64,000 nucleotides of DNA, taken from NCBI RefSeq assembly GCF_018129385.1, contig NZ_JAFCLN010000001.1, positions 1 through 64,000 on the forward strand. The letters run 5' to 3'. Every line of letters begins with the position of its first letter. Position 1 is the first letter of the stretch. The notes beneath the pieces were generated by a model. It had not been told where the DNA came from. It ran no database searches and worked only from the letters and a program-made list of their open reading frames with translations. Source of the stretch: Bradyrhizobium lablabi. GTDB lineage: Bacteria > Pseudomonadota > Alphaproteobacteria > Rhizobiales > Xanthobacteraceae. The translations under genes and the position numbers were made by a program. Shown here in pieces: positions 43,640-52,554 of the stretch.

Positions 43640-44626
43640 ATGGTCACGTTCTGGGTCGCATTGCTGGCGATCAGCATTTTGATCTACCTGCTGCTCGACG
43701 GTTTTGATCTCGGCGTCGGCATATTGTCCCTGTTGCCGAACAGCGAGGCGCGGCGGCGGGCGATGCTGGGTGCGATCGCGCCGTTCTGGGACGGCAACGA
43801 GACCTGGCTGGTAGTGGCGGGCGTGATCCTGTGGGGCGCCTTTCCCGTGGTGTATGCCACCGTGCTCTCCGCATTCTACATCCCCGTCATCTTCATGCTG
43901 CTGGGCCTGATCCTGCGCGGCGTCGCCTTCGAATTCCGCAACAAGTCGGAACGGTCGCGCTGGGTCTGGAATCTCGCCTTTGGAGGCGGCTCATTGGTCG
44001 CGACTTTCATGCAAGGCGTGATGGTCGGATCGCTCGTGCAGGGCTTGCCGATGATCAACGGCGAATATGCCGGCGGCACGTTCGGCTGGTTCAGCGTGTT
44101 CTCGGTGCTGTGCGGCATCGGCCTTTGTCTTGGCTATGCGTTGCTCGGCGCCTGCTGGCTGGTGCGCAAGTGCGGTGGAGCCGTTCGGGACCTCGCGCGC
44201 CGCCAGATCCCCGTGCTCGCGATCGGCGTGCTGCTGTTCCTGGTAACCGTGTTCAGCCACGCGCTGCTGGAAAACCTGCCGATCCTCCATCGCTGGATCG
44301 ACCGTCCCTATCTGTTCGTCTTCCCTGCCATCGGTGCGGGAGCTGCCTGCGTGCTGGCATCGAGCATCCTGCGGCATGACGACTACTGGCCGTTCCACAT
44401 GGTCTCGCTGATCTTCGTTATGGCATTCGGTACGCTTGCGCTGTCGTTCTGGCCATACATGGTGCCGTTCGCCATCACCATCGACGAGGCGGCGGCGCCT
44501 CATTCCAGCCTGGCCTTCATGTTCTGGGGCGAGGGGCTGTTCGTCTTCCCCTTGATGCTGCTCTACACCGCGACCGGCTTCCGGGTCTTCAAGGGCAAGT
44601 TCACCTCTGCGCCGGGCCAATACTGA
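43640..44626 (+). CDS. cydB: Cytochrome bd/CIO-type quinol oxidase subunit II
   Basis: A 328-residue, eight-helix subunit II. Conserved stretches are LLLDGFDLGVGILSLL, GAIAPFWDGNETWLVVAGV, FPVVYATVLSAFYIP and the C-terminal FMFWGEGLFVFPLMLLYT. It starts two bases after the cydA stop, with AGGAGA upstream; a longer open frame that begins inside cydA is not used. No cydX-like small subunit was found between cydB and the next gene. Confidence 0.94.
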   Translation: MVTFWVALLAISILIYLLLDGFDLGVGILSLLPNSEARRRAMLGAIAPFWDGNETWLVVAGVILWGAFPVVYATVLSAFYIPVIFMLLGLILRGVAFEFRNKSERSRWVWNLAFGGGSLVATFMQGVMVGSLVQGLPMINGEYAGGTFGWFSVFSVLCGIGLCLGYALLGACWLVRKCGGAVRDLARRQIPVLAIGVLLFLVTVFSHALLENLPILHRWIDRPYLFVFPAIGAGAACVLASSILRHDDYWPFHMVSLIFVMAFGTLALSFWPYMVPFAITIDEAAAPHSSLAFMFWGEGLFVFPLMLLYTATGFRVFKGKFTSAPGQY

Positions 44627-44635
44627 CACGGGCTC

Positions 44636-44938
44636 ATGGTCACGCTGATCAACATCTTTACCGTCGATCCGGTCAATCAGCAGCGGGCGATCGATCTGCT
44701 CGCTCGCGCGACGGACGAATTCGTCAGCCGGGCGTCCGGCTTCGTTTCCTCCACGCTTCACCGCAGCCTCGATGGCACGAAAGTGACGATGGTCGCGCAG
44801 TGGCGGAGTGCAGAGGATTATGAGGCGATGCGTCGGGATCCACGACCTCGCCCGTTGCTGGAGGAGGCGCTCACGATCGCGAAATTCGAACCGGGCATGT
44901 ATGAGATCGTCCGCGAATTCTTTCCGAATCCCGGGTAG
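44636..44938 (+). CDS. Antibiotic biosynthesis monooxygenase (ABM) domain protein
   Basis: A 100-residue dimeric alpha-beta barrel protein: VTLINIFTVDPVNQQRAIDL, PGFVSSTLHRS-like segment (SGFVSSTLHRSLDGTKVTMV) and AQWRSAEDYEAMRRDP are the ABM pattern. Members include quinol monooxygenases and heme-related enzymes, so a role with quinones or heme near the quinol oxidase is possible but unproven. It starts nine bases after cydB and is followed by a GC hairpin (44941-44957). Confidence 0.85.
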   Translation: MVTLINIFTVDPVNQQRAIDLLARATDEFVSRASGFVSSTLHRSLDGTKVTMVAQWRSAEDYEAMRRDPRPRPLLEEALTIAKFEPGMYEIVREFFPNPG

Positions 44939-44940
44939 AG

Positions 44941-44957
44941 GCGCCCCGCCGGGGCGC
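44941..44957 (+). terminator. Hairpin at the end of the cyd-ABM unit
   Basis: GCGCCCC (44941-44947), loop GCC, GGGGCGC (44951-44957), followed by ATCATTAT. A short strong stem with a poor T-run; probably the end of the plus-strand unit, facing the minus-strand terminator at 45057-45085. Confidence 0.5.
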
Positions 44958-45056
44958 ATCATTATCCCTGGCTGCCGTCAGCCGGCGGCCTGGAGCAGGA
45001 CGTTTTCCAGCGTGCCGTCGAGGTAACGGCCGACAGCCGTCACGCTTTCGTCTGAT

Positions 45057-45085
45057 GCAAATAGGGGCGCCGGCAATGGCGCCCC
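45057..45085 (-). terminator. Terminator of the oxalate decarboxylase-like gene
   Basis: On the minus strand GGGGCGCC (45085-45078), loop ATTGCC, GGCGCCCC (45071-45064), then TATTTGC. It lies 25 bases after the stop of the bicupin gene at 45110. Confidence 0.65.
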
Positions 45086-45109
45086 TTGTGGTTCCGGATA
45101 TTGGCCGCC

Positions 45110-46354
45110 TCAGGATTTCGGCATGACGCCCGGGCTGTTGTTCGGCCACCGGGCGATTACGTTTTCATCCACGTTGAAGTGCTGGGCGACCAGCGCGGGC
45201 GGCGTGTGCGTCAGCCAGTTGGAGAGTGAGACCTCCTCGTAACGCGGGGCGCGGAACACACCGACGAGCTGTAGCTCGCTGTCGCCGATGTTTTCGATAT
45301 AGTGCCCGAGATTGCGCGGCACGTAGCCGATATCACCCGCCGAAAAATTCGTCGTGAGCGCATTGGGTCCGGTATTGAACACGGTCATCCGCGCCTTGCC
45401 CTTGATGTAGTACTGCCACTCGTCTGCGTTCGGATGCCAGTGCATTTCCCTGACGCCGCCGGGCGGCACCGTCACGAGGGCAGACGCGACAGTGGTCGCC
45501 ACCTTGAAGTTGGTGCTGTCGGCAACACGGATGGTTCCGCCCCCGTTTGCCTTGACTGGGGCTGAACTGCCGAGCGGATAGATGAAGGGGTAGGGCGGAG
45601 CGTCGGCGTTCTTCGCGATTGCGGCACGGTCGGCGGCGAGGTCGCCGGGCACAGTGCCCTGGAAAATCCAGAGATCGTGCAGCGGGATTTTGGCGAAGGT
45701 TTCAGCCGGCACTCCAAAATTCTTCGCCAGCACTTCCGGCGGCGTGTGGGCGAACCAGTCCGTCACCAGCAGCGTGTTGAACTCGCTGGCGTGGCCGTCG
45801 TCAAAGCAGATCACGAATTCGCAGCCGTCGGGGCCAAGACCTTGCAAGGAATGCGGCGCGCCTGCCGGGAAGTACCAGAGGTCCCCCGCCTTGACGTCAG
45901 CGGCGTAGGGACGGCCCTGGTTGTCGAGCACGGTGATGCGGCAGGTGCCGTAGGTCATGATCGCCCATTCCGCCGCCTGGTGCCAATGCAGCTCGCGGAT
46001 GCCGCCGGCGGAAAGCCGCATGTTAACGCCGGAGATTTCCTTCGAGATGGCGAAATCGGCGACGGTTACCTGGCGGGCCCAGCCGCCGTTCTGGATGCGC
46101 CTGGACGCCGTGTTGAACGAGGACCAGTTCAGCGGCAGGCCGCCGACATCAGTTGGCGGCGGCGTCTGCACGTCGGGAAATTGTTTGGCGAGCGCCGGGT
46201 TCTGCGGGCCGGGATCGGTCAGGCTGCTCGGGGTCTTGGCGTTGACGGCGCCCTGCGCCGGCTCGTCCGGATTGCCGAAGGTCGCCGCGTGCGCAGAGCC
46301 GACCATGGCGGCGCCGGCTGCCGATAGTGCCAGCATGTCGCGTCGAGAGAACAT
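45110..46354 (-). CDS. oxdC: Oxalate decarboxylase-like bicupin (OxdC), exported
   Basis: 414 residues from ATG 46354 (AGGAG upstream). The leader MFSRRDMLALSAAGAAMVGS is a twin-arginine signal, so the enzyme is probably folded and exported. Both cupins carry the Mn-site pattern: GGIRELHWHQAAEW with a later GAPHSL, and GGVREMHWHPNADEW with LGHYIEN. The lid that is SENS in Bacillus OxdC (from memory) reads SEFN here (about 190-193): the catalytic Glu is kept, neighbours differ. OxdC converts oxalate to formate and CO2 and consumes a proton. It is divergent from a formate dehydrogenase-like gene. Confidence 0.85.
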   Translation of the reverse strand: MFSRRDMLALSAAGAAMVGSAHAATFGNPDEPAQGAVNAKTPSSLTDPGPQNPALAKQFPDVQTPPPTDVGGLPLNWSSFNTASRRIQNGGWARQVTVADFAISKEISGVNMRLSAGGIRELHWHQAAEWAIMTYGTCRITVLDNQGRPYAADVKAGDLWYFPAGAPHSLQGLGPDGCEFVICFDDGHASEFNTLLVTDWFAHTPPEVLAKNFGVPAETFAKIPLHDLWIFQGTVPGDLAADRAAIAKNADAPPYPFIYPLGSSAPVKANGGGTIRVADSTNFKVATTVASALVTVPPGGVREMHWHPNADEWQYYIKGKARMTVFNTGPNALTTNFSAGDIGYVPRNLGHYIENIGDSELQLVGVFRAPRYEEVSLSNWLTHTPPALVAQHFNVDENVIARWPNNSPGVMPKS

Positions 46355-46608
46355 CTTGGTTGCTCCTGAAATGTTTCGGAACGAGCCGTGCTCGTTACGA
46401 CAGGGCTCGTGCTGCGAATTTAGGTTTGCCGCGCCAAACCAGCTTCCGCGAATGGCGACCGTTTTGCCGGAACGCACTGCCGGGTTCCTGCGGGCTGCCC
46501 ATAGCCCTGACCTGTGCAATTGAGAAAATCGAGCACCGATTTGAAAAGACGCTTCCGGCGCTGCCCGCCTTAATTGGCAGGAGCATCCTCCCATCAAGAG
46601 ATTTTTCA
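46355..46608. promoter_or_regulatory. Divergent promoter region between oxdC and the molybdoenzyme gene
   Basis: A gap of 254 bases between two divergent starts, so it should hold both promoters. The plus-strand frame is open through it from 46327, but the translated residues have no homology to the family and the ATG at 46609 fits. GGCAGGAGC lies at 46577-46585, too far from the ATG to be its ribosome binding site. No clear operator was seen. Confidence 0.4.
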
Positions 46609-48921
46609 ATGACCACCAAATCCGTTCGTCCCTACCGTGAGCCGGCTGGTGGCTGGGGGGCGCTCAAGGCCCTCAGCGAAGCGTTGCTGGTGCAGCGGAT
46701 ACCGGTCAAGGGCGCGGCAACACTCGCCCGCATGAACCAGCCGCAGGGTTTTGATTGTCCCGGCTGCGCGTGGCCGGACCCAAAACATACCTCGTCATTC
46801 GAGTTCTGCGAAAACGGCGGCAAGGCCGTCGCCTGGGAAGCGACGTCAAAGCGCTGCACGCCGGAATTCTTTGCCGAGCATACCGTCACCGAGCTGGAGA
46901 GCTGGGGAGATTATGAGCTCGAAATGGTCGGGCGCGTCACCCATCCAATGGCCTATGACGCGGCTTCCGACCGCTACCTGCCGGTGCCGTGGAGCGAGGC
47001 GTTCGACATGATCGGCCGCCACCTGAAGGCGCTGCCAGATCCGAACATGGCGGATTTCTATACGTCCGGCCGCACCTCGAACGAGGCCGCCTTCCTCTAC
47101 CAGGTTTTCGTGCGCGAATACGGCACCAACAATTTCCCCGATTGTTCGAACATGTGCCATGAGGCGACCAGTGTCGGCCTGCCGCAATCCCTCGGCGTCG
47201 GCAAGGGGACCGTGCTGCTGGAGGATTTTGACACGACCGATTGCATCTTCATCTTCGGCCAGAATCCCGGCACCAACAGTCCGCGCATGATGACGAGCTT
47301 GCGCAACGCAGCCCGCCGCGGCGCGTCGATCATCTCCTTCAATCCATTTCGCGAGCGCGCGCTGGAGCGCTTTCAGGCGCCGCAGTCTCCGGTCGAGATG
47401 GTCACGCTGTCGTCGACGACGATCAGCTCAAAACTGTTCCAGGTGCGCGTCGGCGGCGACGTCGCCGCGCTCAAGGGCATCATGAAGGTCCTGGTCGAAA
47501 CGGACGAGGCCGCCCGTGCGGCCGATCAGCCGGCCGTTCTGGATTGGGATTTCATCCGCGGGCATACTGTCGGCGTCGAGGCCCTGATCGACGATCTCAA
47601 GCGCACCCAATGGCCCGACATCGAGCGCCAGTCGGGCCTGACGCGCGAAGACCTCGAATACGCCGCCAACGCCTATATGAAATCGGAACGCGCCATCATC
47701 GTCTACGGCATGGGCGTCACGCAGCACGAGCGCGGCGCGCACAATGTGCAACAGATGGCCAATCTGGCGCTGCTGCGCGGCAATGTCGGCCGCGAGGGCG
47801 CCGGCGTCTGTCCGGTTCGCGGCCATTCCAATGTGCAGGGCGACCGCACGGTCGGCATCACCGAGATTCCCTCTGCGGAATTTCTCGGCCGGCTTGAGCG
47901 CCGGTTCGGCTTCAAGCCGCCGACGGCGCCTGGGCACAACGTCGTCACCGCGCTGGAGGCGATGATCCGCGGCGAAGTGAAAGTCTTCTTTGCGATGGGC
48001 GGCAATTTCGCCGCCGCCATTCCCGACTGGCAGTTGACGCGCAAGGCGCTGCGCAATCTCGATCTGACCGTCCACGTCTCCACCAAGCTCAACCGCAGCC
48101 ATCTCGTCCACGGCAAGAACGCCCTGATCCTGCCTTGCCTCGGTCGCACCGAAATCGACATCCAGGCCGGCGGCCCGCAGTCCATCACCGTGGAAGACTC
48201 GATGTCGATGGTGCATGCCTCCGGCGGCCGCAACAAGCCGGCTTCCGAGCACCTCCTCAGCGAGGTGGCGATCATCGCCGGCGTCGCCAAAGCAACGCTC
48301 GGCGACCGCACGGTGGTAGAATGGGACAAGTTCGTCGGCGAATACGATCTCATCCGCGATGCGATCGAGGCGGTGTTCCCTATCTTCCAGGGCTACAACG
48401 CGCGCATCCGCGTTCCCGGCGGCTTCCATCTCACCTCAACCGCACGCGAGCGCATCTGGGCGACGCCGTCGGGCAAGGCCAATTTCCTGGTCTTTGAAGG
48501 CTGCGGCGAGGATCCGCCGCAGTGCGGCGAGAATTCGCTGTGGCTCAGCACGATCCGCAGCCACGACCAGTACAACACCACGCTCTATTCCATGTCCGAC
48601 CGCTATCGCGGCGTGTTCGGCCAGCGCGACGTCGTGTTCCTCAACGAATACGAAATGAAGAAGCGCGGCCTGCAAGACGGCGATCGTGTCGACCTGATCA
48701 CGGAATCGACCGACGGCGTCGAACGTGCGGTGCGCAATTTCCGCGTGGTCGGCTATTCCTTCCCGACCGGCTGCTGCGCGGCGTATTACCCGGAGACCAA
48801 TCCGCTGGTGCCGCTTTATGCCCGCGACCCCATGAGTTTTACGCCGTCCTACAAGGGAATCCCGGTCCGGCTGGTGCGCTCTGCGGCTTCCGAGGCGGAC
48901 GTGCCGTCCGACCACGCATAG
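46609..48921 (+). CDS. FdhF/YdeP-like molybdopterin oxidoreductase
   Basis: A 770-residue bis-MGD family enzyme of the YdeP branch. Features: N-terminal QGFDCPGCAWPDP with Cys50 and Cys53 (two cysteines rather than the full four-Cys iron-sulfur site), TSGRTSNEAAFLYQVFVREY, the Mo-ligand region DCSNMCHEATSVGL, and a C-terminal molydop-binding domain (MSDRYRGVFGQRDVVFLN). YdeP is linked to acid resistance in E. coli and resembles formate dehydrogenase H. Divergent pairing with oxdC and an fdhD gene at 36595 suggest that it oxidises formate derived from oxalate; this is inference. Confidence 0.88.
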   Translation: MTTKSVRPYREPAGGWGALKALSEALLVQRIPVKGAATLARMNQPQGFDCPGCAWPDPKHTSSFEFCENGGKAVAWEATSKRCTPEFFAEHTVTELESWGDYELEMVGRVTHPMAYDAASDRYLPVPWSEAFDMIGRHLKALPDPNMADFYTSGRTSNEAAFLYQVFVREYGTNNFPDCSNMCHEATSVGLPQSLGVGKGTVLLEDFDTTDCIFIFGQNPGTNSPRMMTSLRNAARRGASIISFNPFRERALERFQAPQSPVEMVTLSSTTISSKLFQVRVGGDVAALKGIMKVLVETDEAARAADQPAVLDWDFIRGHTVGVEALIDDLKRTQWPDIERQSGLTREDLEYAANAYMKSERAIIVYGMGVTQHERGAHNVQQMANLALLRGNVGREGAGVCPVRGHSNVQGDRTVGITEIPSAEFLGRLERRFGFKPPTAPGHNVVTALEAMIRGEVKVFFAMGGNFAAAIPDWQLTRKALRNLDLTVHVSTKLNRSHLVHGKNALILPCLGRTEIDIQAGGPQSITVEDSMSMVHASGGRNKPASEHLLSEVAIIAGVAKATLGDRTVVEWDKFVGEYDLIRDAIEAVFPIFQGYNARIRVPGGFHLTSTARERIWATPSGKANFLVFEGCGEDPPQCGENSLWLSTIRSHDQYNTTLYSMSDRYRGVFGQRDVVFLNEYEMKKRGLQDGDRVDLITESTDGVERAVRNFRVVGYSFPTGCCAAYYPETNPLVPLYARDPMSFTPSYKGIPVRLVRSAASEADVPSDHA

Positions 48922-48936
48922 GCGCCTCGTTCTCGT

Positions 48937-50466
48937 CTAATTGCCGAGGTCGAAGCCGTATTCGTGCGCCCTGCTCGCGATGCCGTCGAATTCGCCGCGT
49001 TGCCGCAGCTTGTCGAGCGCATAGGCCCGGGTCGAGTTGAGGAGCCGGTAGCGCGGGGCGCGGTCGCCGAGGTCGGACGAAATCATCGATTTGGCGACCA
49101 GCTTATCGACCACATCGAGGCTGCGCGAAGGGTCCGCCAGTCCGTGGCGCGCGATTTCGAGCGCGGCCTCGAGGGTGAAGAATTCCTTGAAGATCGAGAG
49201 ATATCGCAGCGCCGCCTGCTCGTCCTCGCTTAGCAGATTGTAGCTCCAGTCGATCGTCGCGCCGATGGTCTGATGGCGCGGCATTGCCGTGCGCCGGCCG
49301 CGCCAGCGCAGCCAATAGCCCGACTCGAGCGACCAGGCGACCTCGGCAAACCCCAGGGTCTGCACCTGCGCAGCGGCAACGTTGATCGCGAGCGCAAGCC
49401 CGTCCAGCTTGCGGCAGATCCGCGTCACGACGAGAGCGTCGGCGTCGGTCAGTTCGAACTGATGCCCGCTCGCCACGACCCGCTTGACGAAAAGGCGAGG
49501 CGCGGCAAACGAGAGGACGCGCTCGGCCGTCAATCCTTCGTCATCCGTCGGGCAGTCGAGGCCGGACAGCCGGTACACGTGCTCGCCGTCGATTCTGAGC
49601 ATCTCCCTGCTGGTCGCAAGAACACTCACCTGCGGCGCCATTCGGAGAATCCTCTCGATCAAGCCGGCGGCCGGCTCGATCAGATGTTCGCAATTGTCGA
49701 AGATCAGCAGCGCGCGCCGCTCCCTCAGGAATTCGAGCATATCAGGCGTCGGATCGTGCGCCTGCACCGGTAATCCGAACGTGGAGGCCAGCGCGCCAGG
49801 CAGGAGCTGCGGGTCGCCGATCTCGCCGAGGTCCAGCCAGTAGATGTCGCCCGCGAAAGTGGCAAGCTGCGAAGACGCGACGGCGATGGCAGTCGTCGTC
49901 TTTCCGACGCCCCCCGGGCCGTGGATGGTGACGAACCGTTGGGTCTCCAGCAAGCTCGTTATCCTGCTGACGGCATCGCTGCGGCCGATCGTCTCATCTA
50001 GCTGGAACGGAAGCCGCCGCGACGCGTGATCCGCGCGCACCTCGATGGCCCGCCCGGCTCCAGCGGCCGGCGCGACACGGGTGGGTGCCACCAGACAGTA
50101 TCCTCTTCCGGCGACGGTCTTGATGTAGCTGGCATCGCCAATTTCATCGCCGAGCGCCTTGCGCAGCCCGGCCACATGTACCCGCAAGGCAGTTTCATCG
50201 ACCGTGATGCCCGGCCAGGCGCGCGCCATCAGCTCACTCTTGCTGACAACGTCGCCCTGCCGCTCTGCGAGCAGGATCAGGATTTCGAGCGATCGGCCGC
50301 CGAGCTGAAGCGGCTGACCGGTCTTGACCAGGAGACGCCGGCGCGGAAAGAGCTGGTAGGGGCCAAAGGAAAAGGAAGGTTCGGCACCGGCGTCCCGTGC
50401 CGAACCGAATGGGACCATCGCCGCCGTCGTCGAAACCTTTCGAGCTGTGACGGTGGCTGCGGTCAT
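48937..50466 (-). CDS. Winged-helix / NB-ARC ATPase regulator, short form
   Basis: 509 residues from ATG 50466; a longer open frame upstream crosses the receiver gene in another frame and is rejected. Residues 32-128 are an OmpR/PhoB-type winged helix (FGPYQLFPRRRLL, LRVHVAGLRKALGD, GRGYCLVAP). Residues 155-480 form a STAND ATPase with Walker A GPGGVGKTT (183-191) and Walker B LLIFDNCEH (about 253-261). It matches the 964-residue protein at 28082-30976 over this part but stops after the ATPase and lacks the TPR region. It lies eight bases after a receiver-domain gene, so the pair is probably co-transcribed. Confidence 0.83.
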   Translation of the reverse strand: MTAATVTARKVSTTAAMVPFGSARDAGAEPSFSFGPYQLFPRRRLLVKTGQPLQLGGRSLEILILLAERQGDVVSKSELMARAWPGITVDETALRVHVAGLRKALGDEIGDASYIKTVAGRGYCLVAPTRVAPAAGAGRAIEVRADHASRRLPFQLDETIGRSDAVSRITSLLETQRFVTIHGPGGVGKTTTAIAVASSQLATFAGDIYWLDLGEIGDPQLLPGALASTFGLPVQAHDPTPDMLEFLRERRALLIFDNCEHLIEPAAGLIERILRMAPQVSVLATSREMLRIDGEHVYRLSGLDCPTDDEGLTAERVLSFAAPRLFVKRVVASGHQFELTDADALVVTRICRKLDGLALAINVAAAQVQTLGFAEVAWSLESGYWLRWRGRRTAMPRHQTIGATIDWSYNLLSEDEQAALRYLSIFKEFFTLEAALEIARHGLADPSRSLDVVDKLVAKSMISSDLGDRAPRYRLLNSTRAYALDKLRQRGEFDGIASRAHEYGFDLGN

Positions 50467-50474
50467 GACAAGCC

Positions 50475-50855
50475 CTACATCGTCTGCTTGCCGAGCGCCG
50501 TCTGAATGCAACCGAGCAGATCGTCTCGTCCAAACGGCTTGGACAGGAAGCAGACGCCGCCGGCGCGTAACGCTCTTTCGCGAACGCGCTTGTCGGGGAA
50601 GGCGGTGACGAAAATGGTCGGGAGCTGACGGCCCATGGCGATCAGTTTGCCGTGCAGTTCGAGACCATTCATGCCAGGCATCTGGACATCCAGGATCAAG
50701 CAAGATGCATCGGACAGCTTGTCGGACCTCAGAAACGCGTCGGCCGACTCAAACGTAAGGGGGGAGTATCCGAACGATTCAACCATGCCACCCATTGCGA
50801 ACCTTACCGATTCGTCGTCGTCCACGATTGCGATCAAGGGTTCATCGTTCAACAC
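50475..50855 (-). CDS. Stand-alone response-regulator receiver domain
   Basis: A 126-residue single receiver domain with acidic pocket AIVDDDESV, phospho-acceptor Asp56 (LILDVQMPGMNG), the conserved Thr in FVTAF and Lys in LSKPFGRDDL. The sequence is FixJ-like. No output domain follows. It is divergent from a sensor kinase and shares a transcript with the short STAND regulator, so it may act as a phosphate sink or as a partner that gates that regulator. Confidence 0.9.
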   Translation of the reverse strand: MLNDEPLIAIVDDDESVRFAMGGMVESFGYSPLTFESADAFLRSDKLSDASCLILDVQMPGMNGLELHGKLIAMGRQLPTIFVTAFPDKRVRERALRAGGVCFLSKPFGRDDLLGCIQTALGKQTM

Positions 50856-51045
50856 GCTCTCCTATGTTCTCAGATTGGCAACGGTCGGCAGGCGAATCCA
50901 TTGACGAAGTCGCACTCTAGTTGCCGAAATCGCCATCGGAATTAACCAAACGATCGCTCGACTTTCGTTTCGTTTAGGTGCGTTGCCGCATTTCGTGGTT
51001 TTTGTTAAGGAAGGAACCTGCCTCGCGAATGGGGGAGGCCGGCAG
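50856..51045. promoter_or_regulatory. Divergent promoter region between two signalling units
   Basis: A gap of 190 bases holding the promoters of the receiver/STAND pair (minus) and the kinase/FixJ-like pair (plus). GGAGG at 51034-51038 sets the kinase start at GTG 51046. No inverted repeat stands out. Confidence 0.4.
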
Positions 51046-52554
51046 GTGCACGGGACGCTCGAACGGCGTCGATCCGGCCTGATTTTCTTCGGGCGACGCG
51101 AACAGATGAGACAGGGCCTTTATGATCGTGAGAGTGCGCGTGTGCCCTTCACGATCGGTATTTTTGTCCTTGCCATCGTCATCTTCGCGATCGACGCCAA
51201 GACGCCGCTCGAAGTCTCGGTCTGCGTTCTGTACGTGTTCGTCGTGCTGCTCGCGTCCGTCGCCTATCGCTGGACCGGCATCGTGCTGGTCGGCTTGGGT
51301 TGCGAGATCCTGACTCTGACAGCCCACCTGATTTCTCCGGGCGATCCCTGGGCGCACTGGTCGCTGCTCGACCGCGCCATCAGCGTCGTCGGCATCGCGA
51401 TGTCGACCTTGCTGGTCGTGCGCAACCGCGTTGCGACTGACGCGCTTCGGGAGAGCGAAGCCTATCTCGCCGAAGCGCAGCAATTGAGCCGTACCGGAAG
51501 CATCGGCTGGCGCGATCCGCGCGCGGAGCAATTCTGGTCGCGCGAGACGTACCGCATCTATCAATATGAGCCGGATGCGGCGAAGCCGACCTTTGCGATG
51601 ATGATCGCGCGCACCCATCCGGAAGACCGCAAGCTCGTCGAGCAGACGATCGATACGGCGTTCCGAAACCGGGCCGGCTTCGAATTGGAGTATCGCTTGC
51701 TGATGCCCGACGGCACGACGCGGTTTGTCCAGCTTGTGACGCGGGCCGAAGACCAGGCTGGCCGCGTCAGTTTCGTCGGCGCCGTGATGGACATTACCGC
51801 TGCACGGCGGTCGGCGGACGAATTGCAGCGCGTGCAGTCCGATTTTGCGCGCGTCTCGCGGGCGACGACGATGGGCCAGCTCGTGGCGTCCATCGCCCAT
51901 GAGATCAATCAGCCGCTGACGGGCGTCGTCACCAACAGCCACACCGTCCTTCACTGGCTCAACGACCGCACCTTGAATCTCGACAAGGCGCGCGTGACAT
52001 CGGAACGGATATTGCGCGACGGTGAGCGTGCGAGCGGCGTGATCCGGCGCATCCAGGGCTTGCTGACGAAGACCCCGCTGCAAACGGGGGACATCGACAT
52101 CAACGGCCTGATCGGCGAAGTCGTGGAGCTCCTGCAAACCGAATTACGCTCGCGCGACGTCGCCGTTCAAACCGAGCTTGCGCCGGCGCTTCCGCGTTTT
52201 CCCGGTGATTCCATCCAGCTTCAGCAAGTCCTCCTGAATCTCGCAATTAACGGCGCCGACGCCATGTCGGACGTGACTGGCAGTCCCAAACTCCTGCTCA
52301 TCGGTTCGCGTCTCGAGTCAGACGGCGACGGACTGATATTCGTGCGCGATCACGGCACCGGCCTCGATCAGGAAACGATAGACAAGATCTTCGATCCGTT
52401 TTTTTCGACCAAGGCAAAGGGCATGGGAATGGGGCTGGCGATCTGCCGCTCCATCGTCGAGGCGCACGGCGGCCGCCTGTGGGCGTCGCCGGCCGAACCG
52501 CACGGCGCGCTGTTCCAGTTTACCTTGCCCGGTAAGGCGGACGCCGACGCATGA
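51046..52554 (+). CDS. PAS-domain sensor histidine kinase
   Basis: 502 residues if started at GTG 51046 (GGAGG seven bases upstream); the open frame extends back to ATG 50983, and ATG 51106 is a further option. Order: about three membrane helices (residues 35-125), a PAS domain (roughly 135-255: SRTGSIGWRDPRAEQFWSRE, YRLLMPDGTTRFVQLV), HisKA with His285 in SIAHEINQPLTGVV, and an HATPase with N-box NLAINGADAM and DHGTGLDQ. The layout matches the FixL/NodV-like kinases that work with FixJ-family regulators. It overlaps the next gene by four bases. Confidence 0.88.
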   Translation: MHGTLERRRSGLIFFGRREQMRQGLYDRESARVPFTIGIFVLAIVIFAIDAKTPLEVSVCVLYVFVVLLASVAYRWTGIVLVGLGCEILTLTAHLISPGDPWAHWSLLDRAISVVGIAMSTLLVVRNRVATDALRESEAYLAEAQQLSRTGSIGWRDPRAEQFWSRETYRIYQYEPDAAKPTFAMMIARTHPEDRKLVEQTIDTAFRNRAGFELEYRLLMPDGTTRFVQLVTRAEDQAGRVSFVGAVMDITAARRSADELQRVQSDFARVSRATTMGQLVASIAHEINQPLTGVVTNSHTVLHWLNDRTLNLDKARVTSERILRDGERASGVIRRIQGLLTKTPLQTGDIDINGLIGEVVELLQTELRSRDVAVQTELAPALPRFPGDSIQLQQVLLNLAINGADAMSDVTGSPKLLLIGSRLESDGDGLIFVRDHGTGLDQETIDKIFDPFFSTKAKGMGMGLAICRSIVEAHGGRLWASPAEPHGALFQFTLPGKADADA

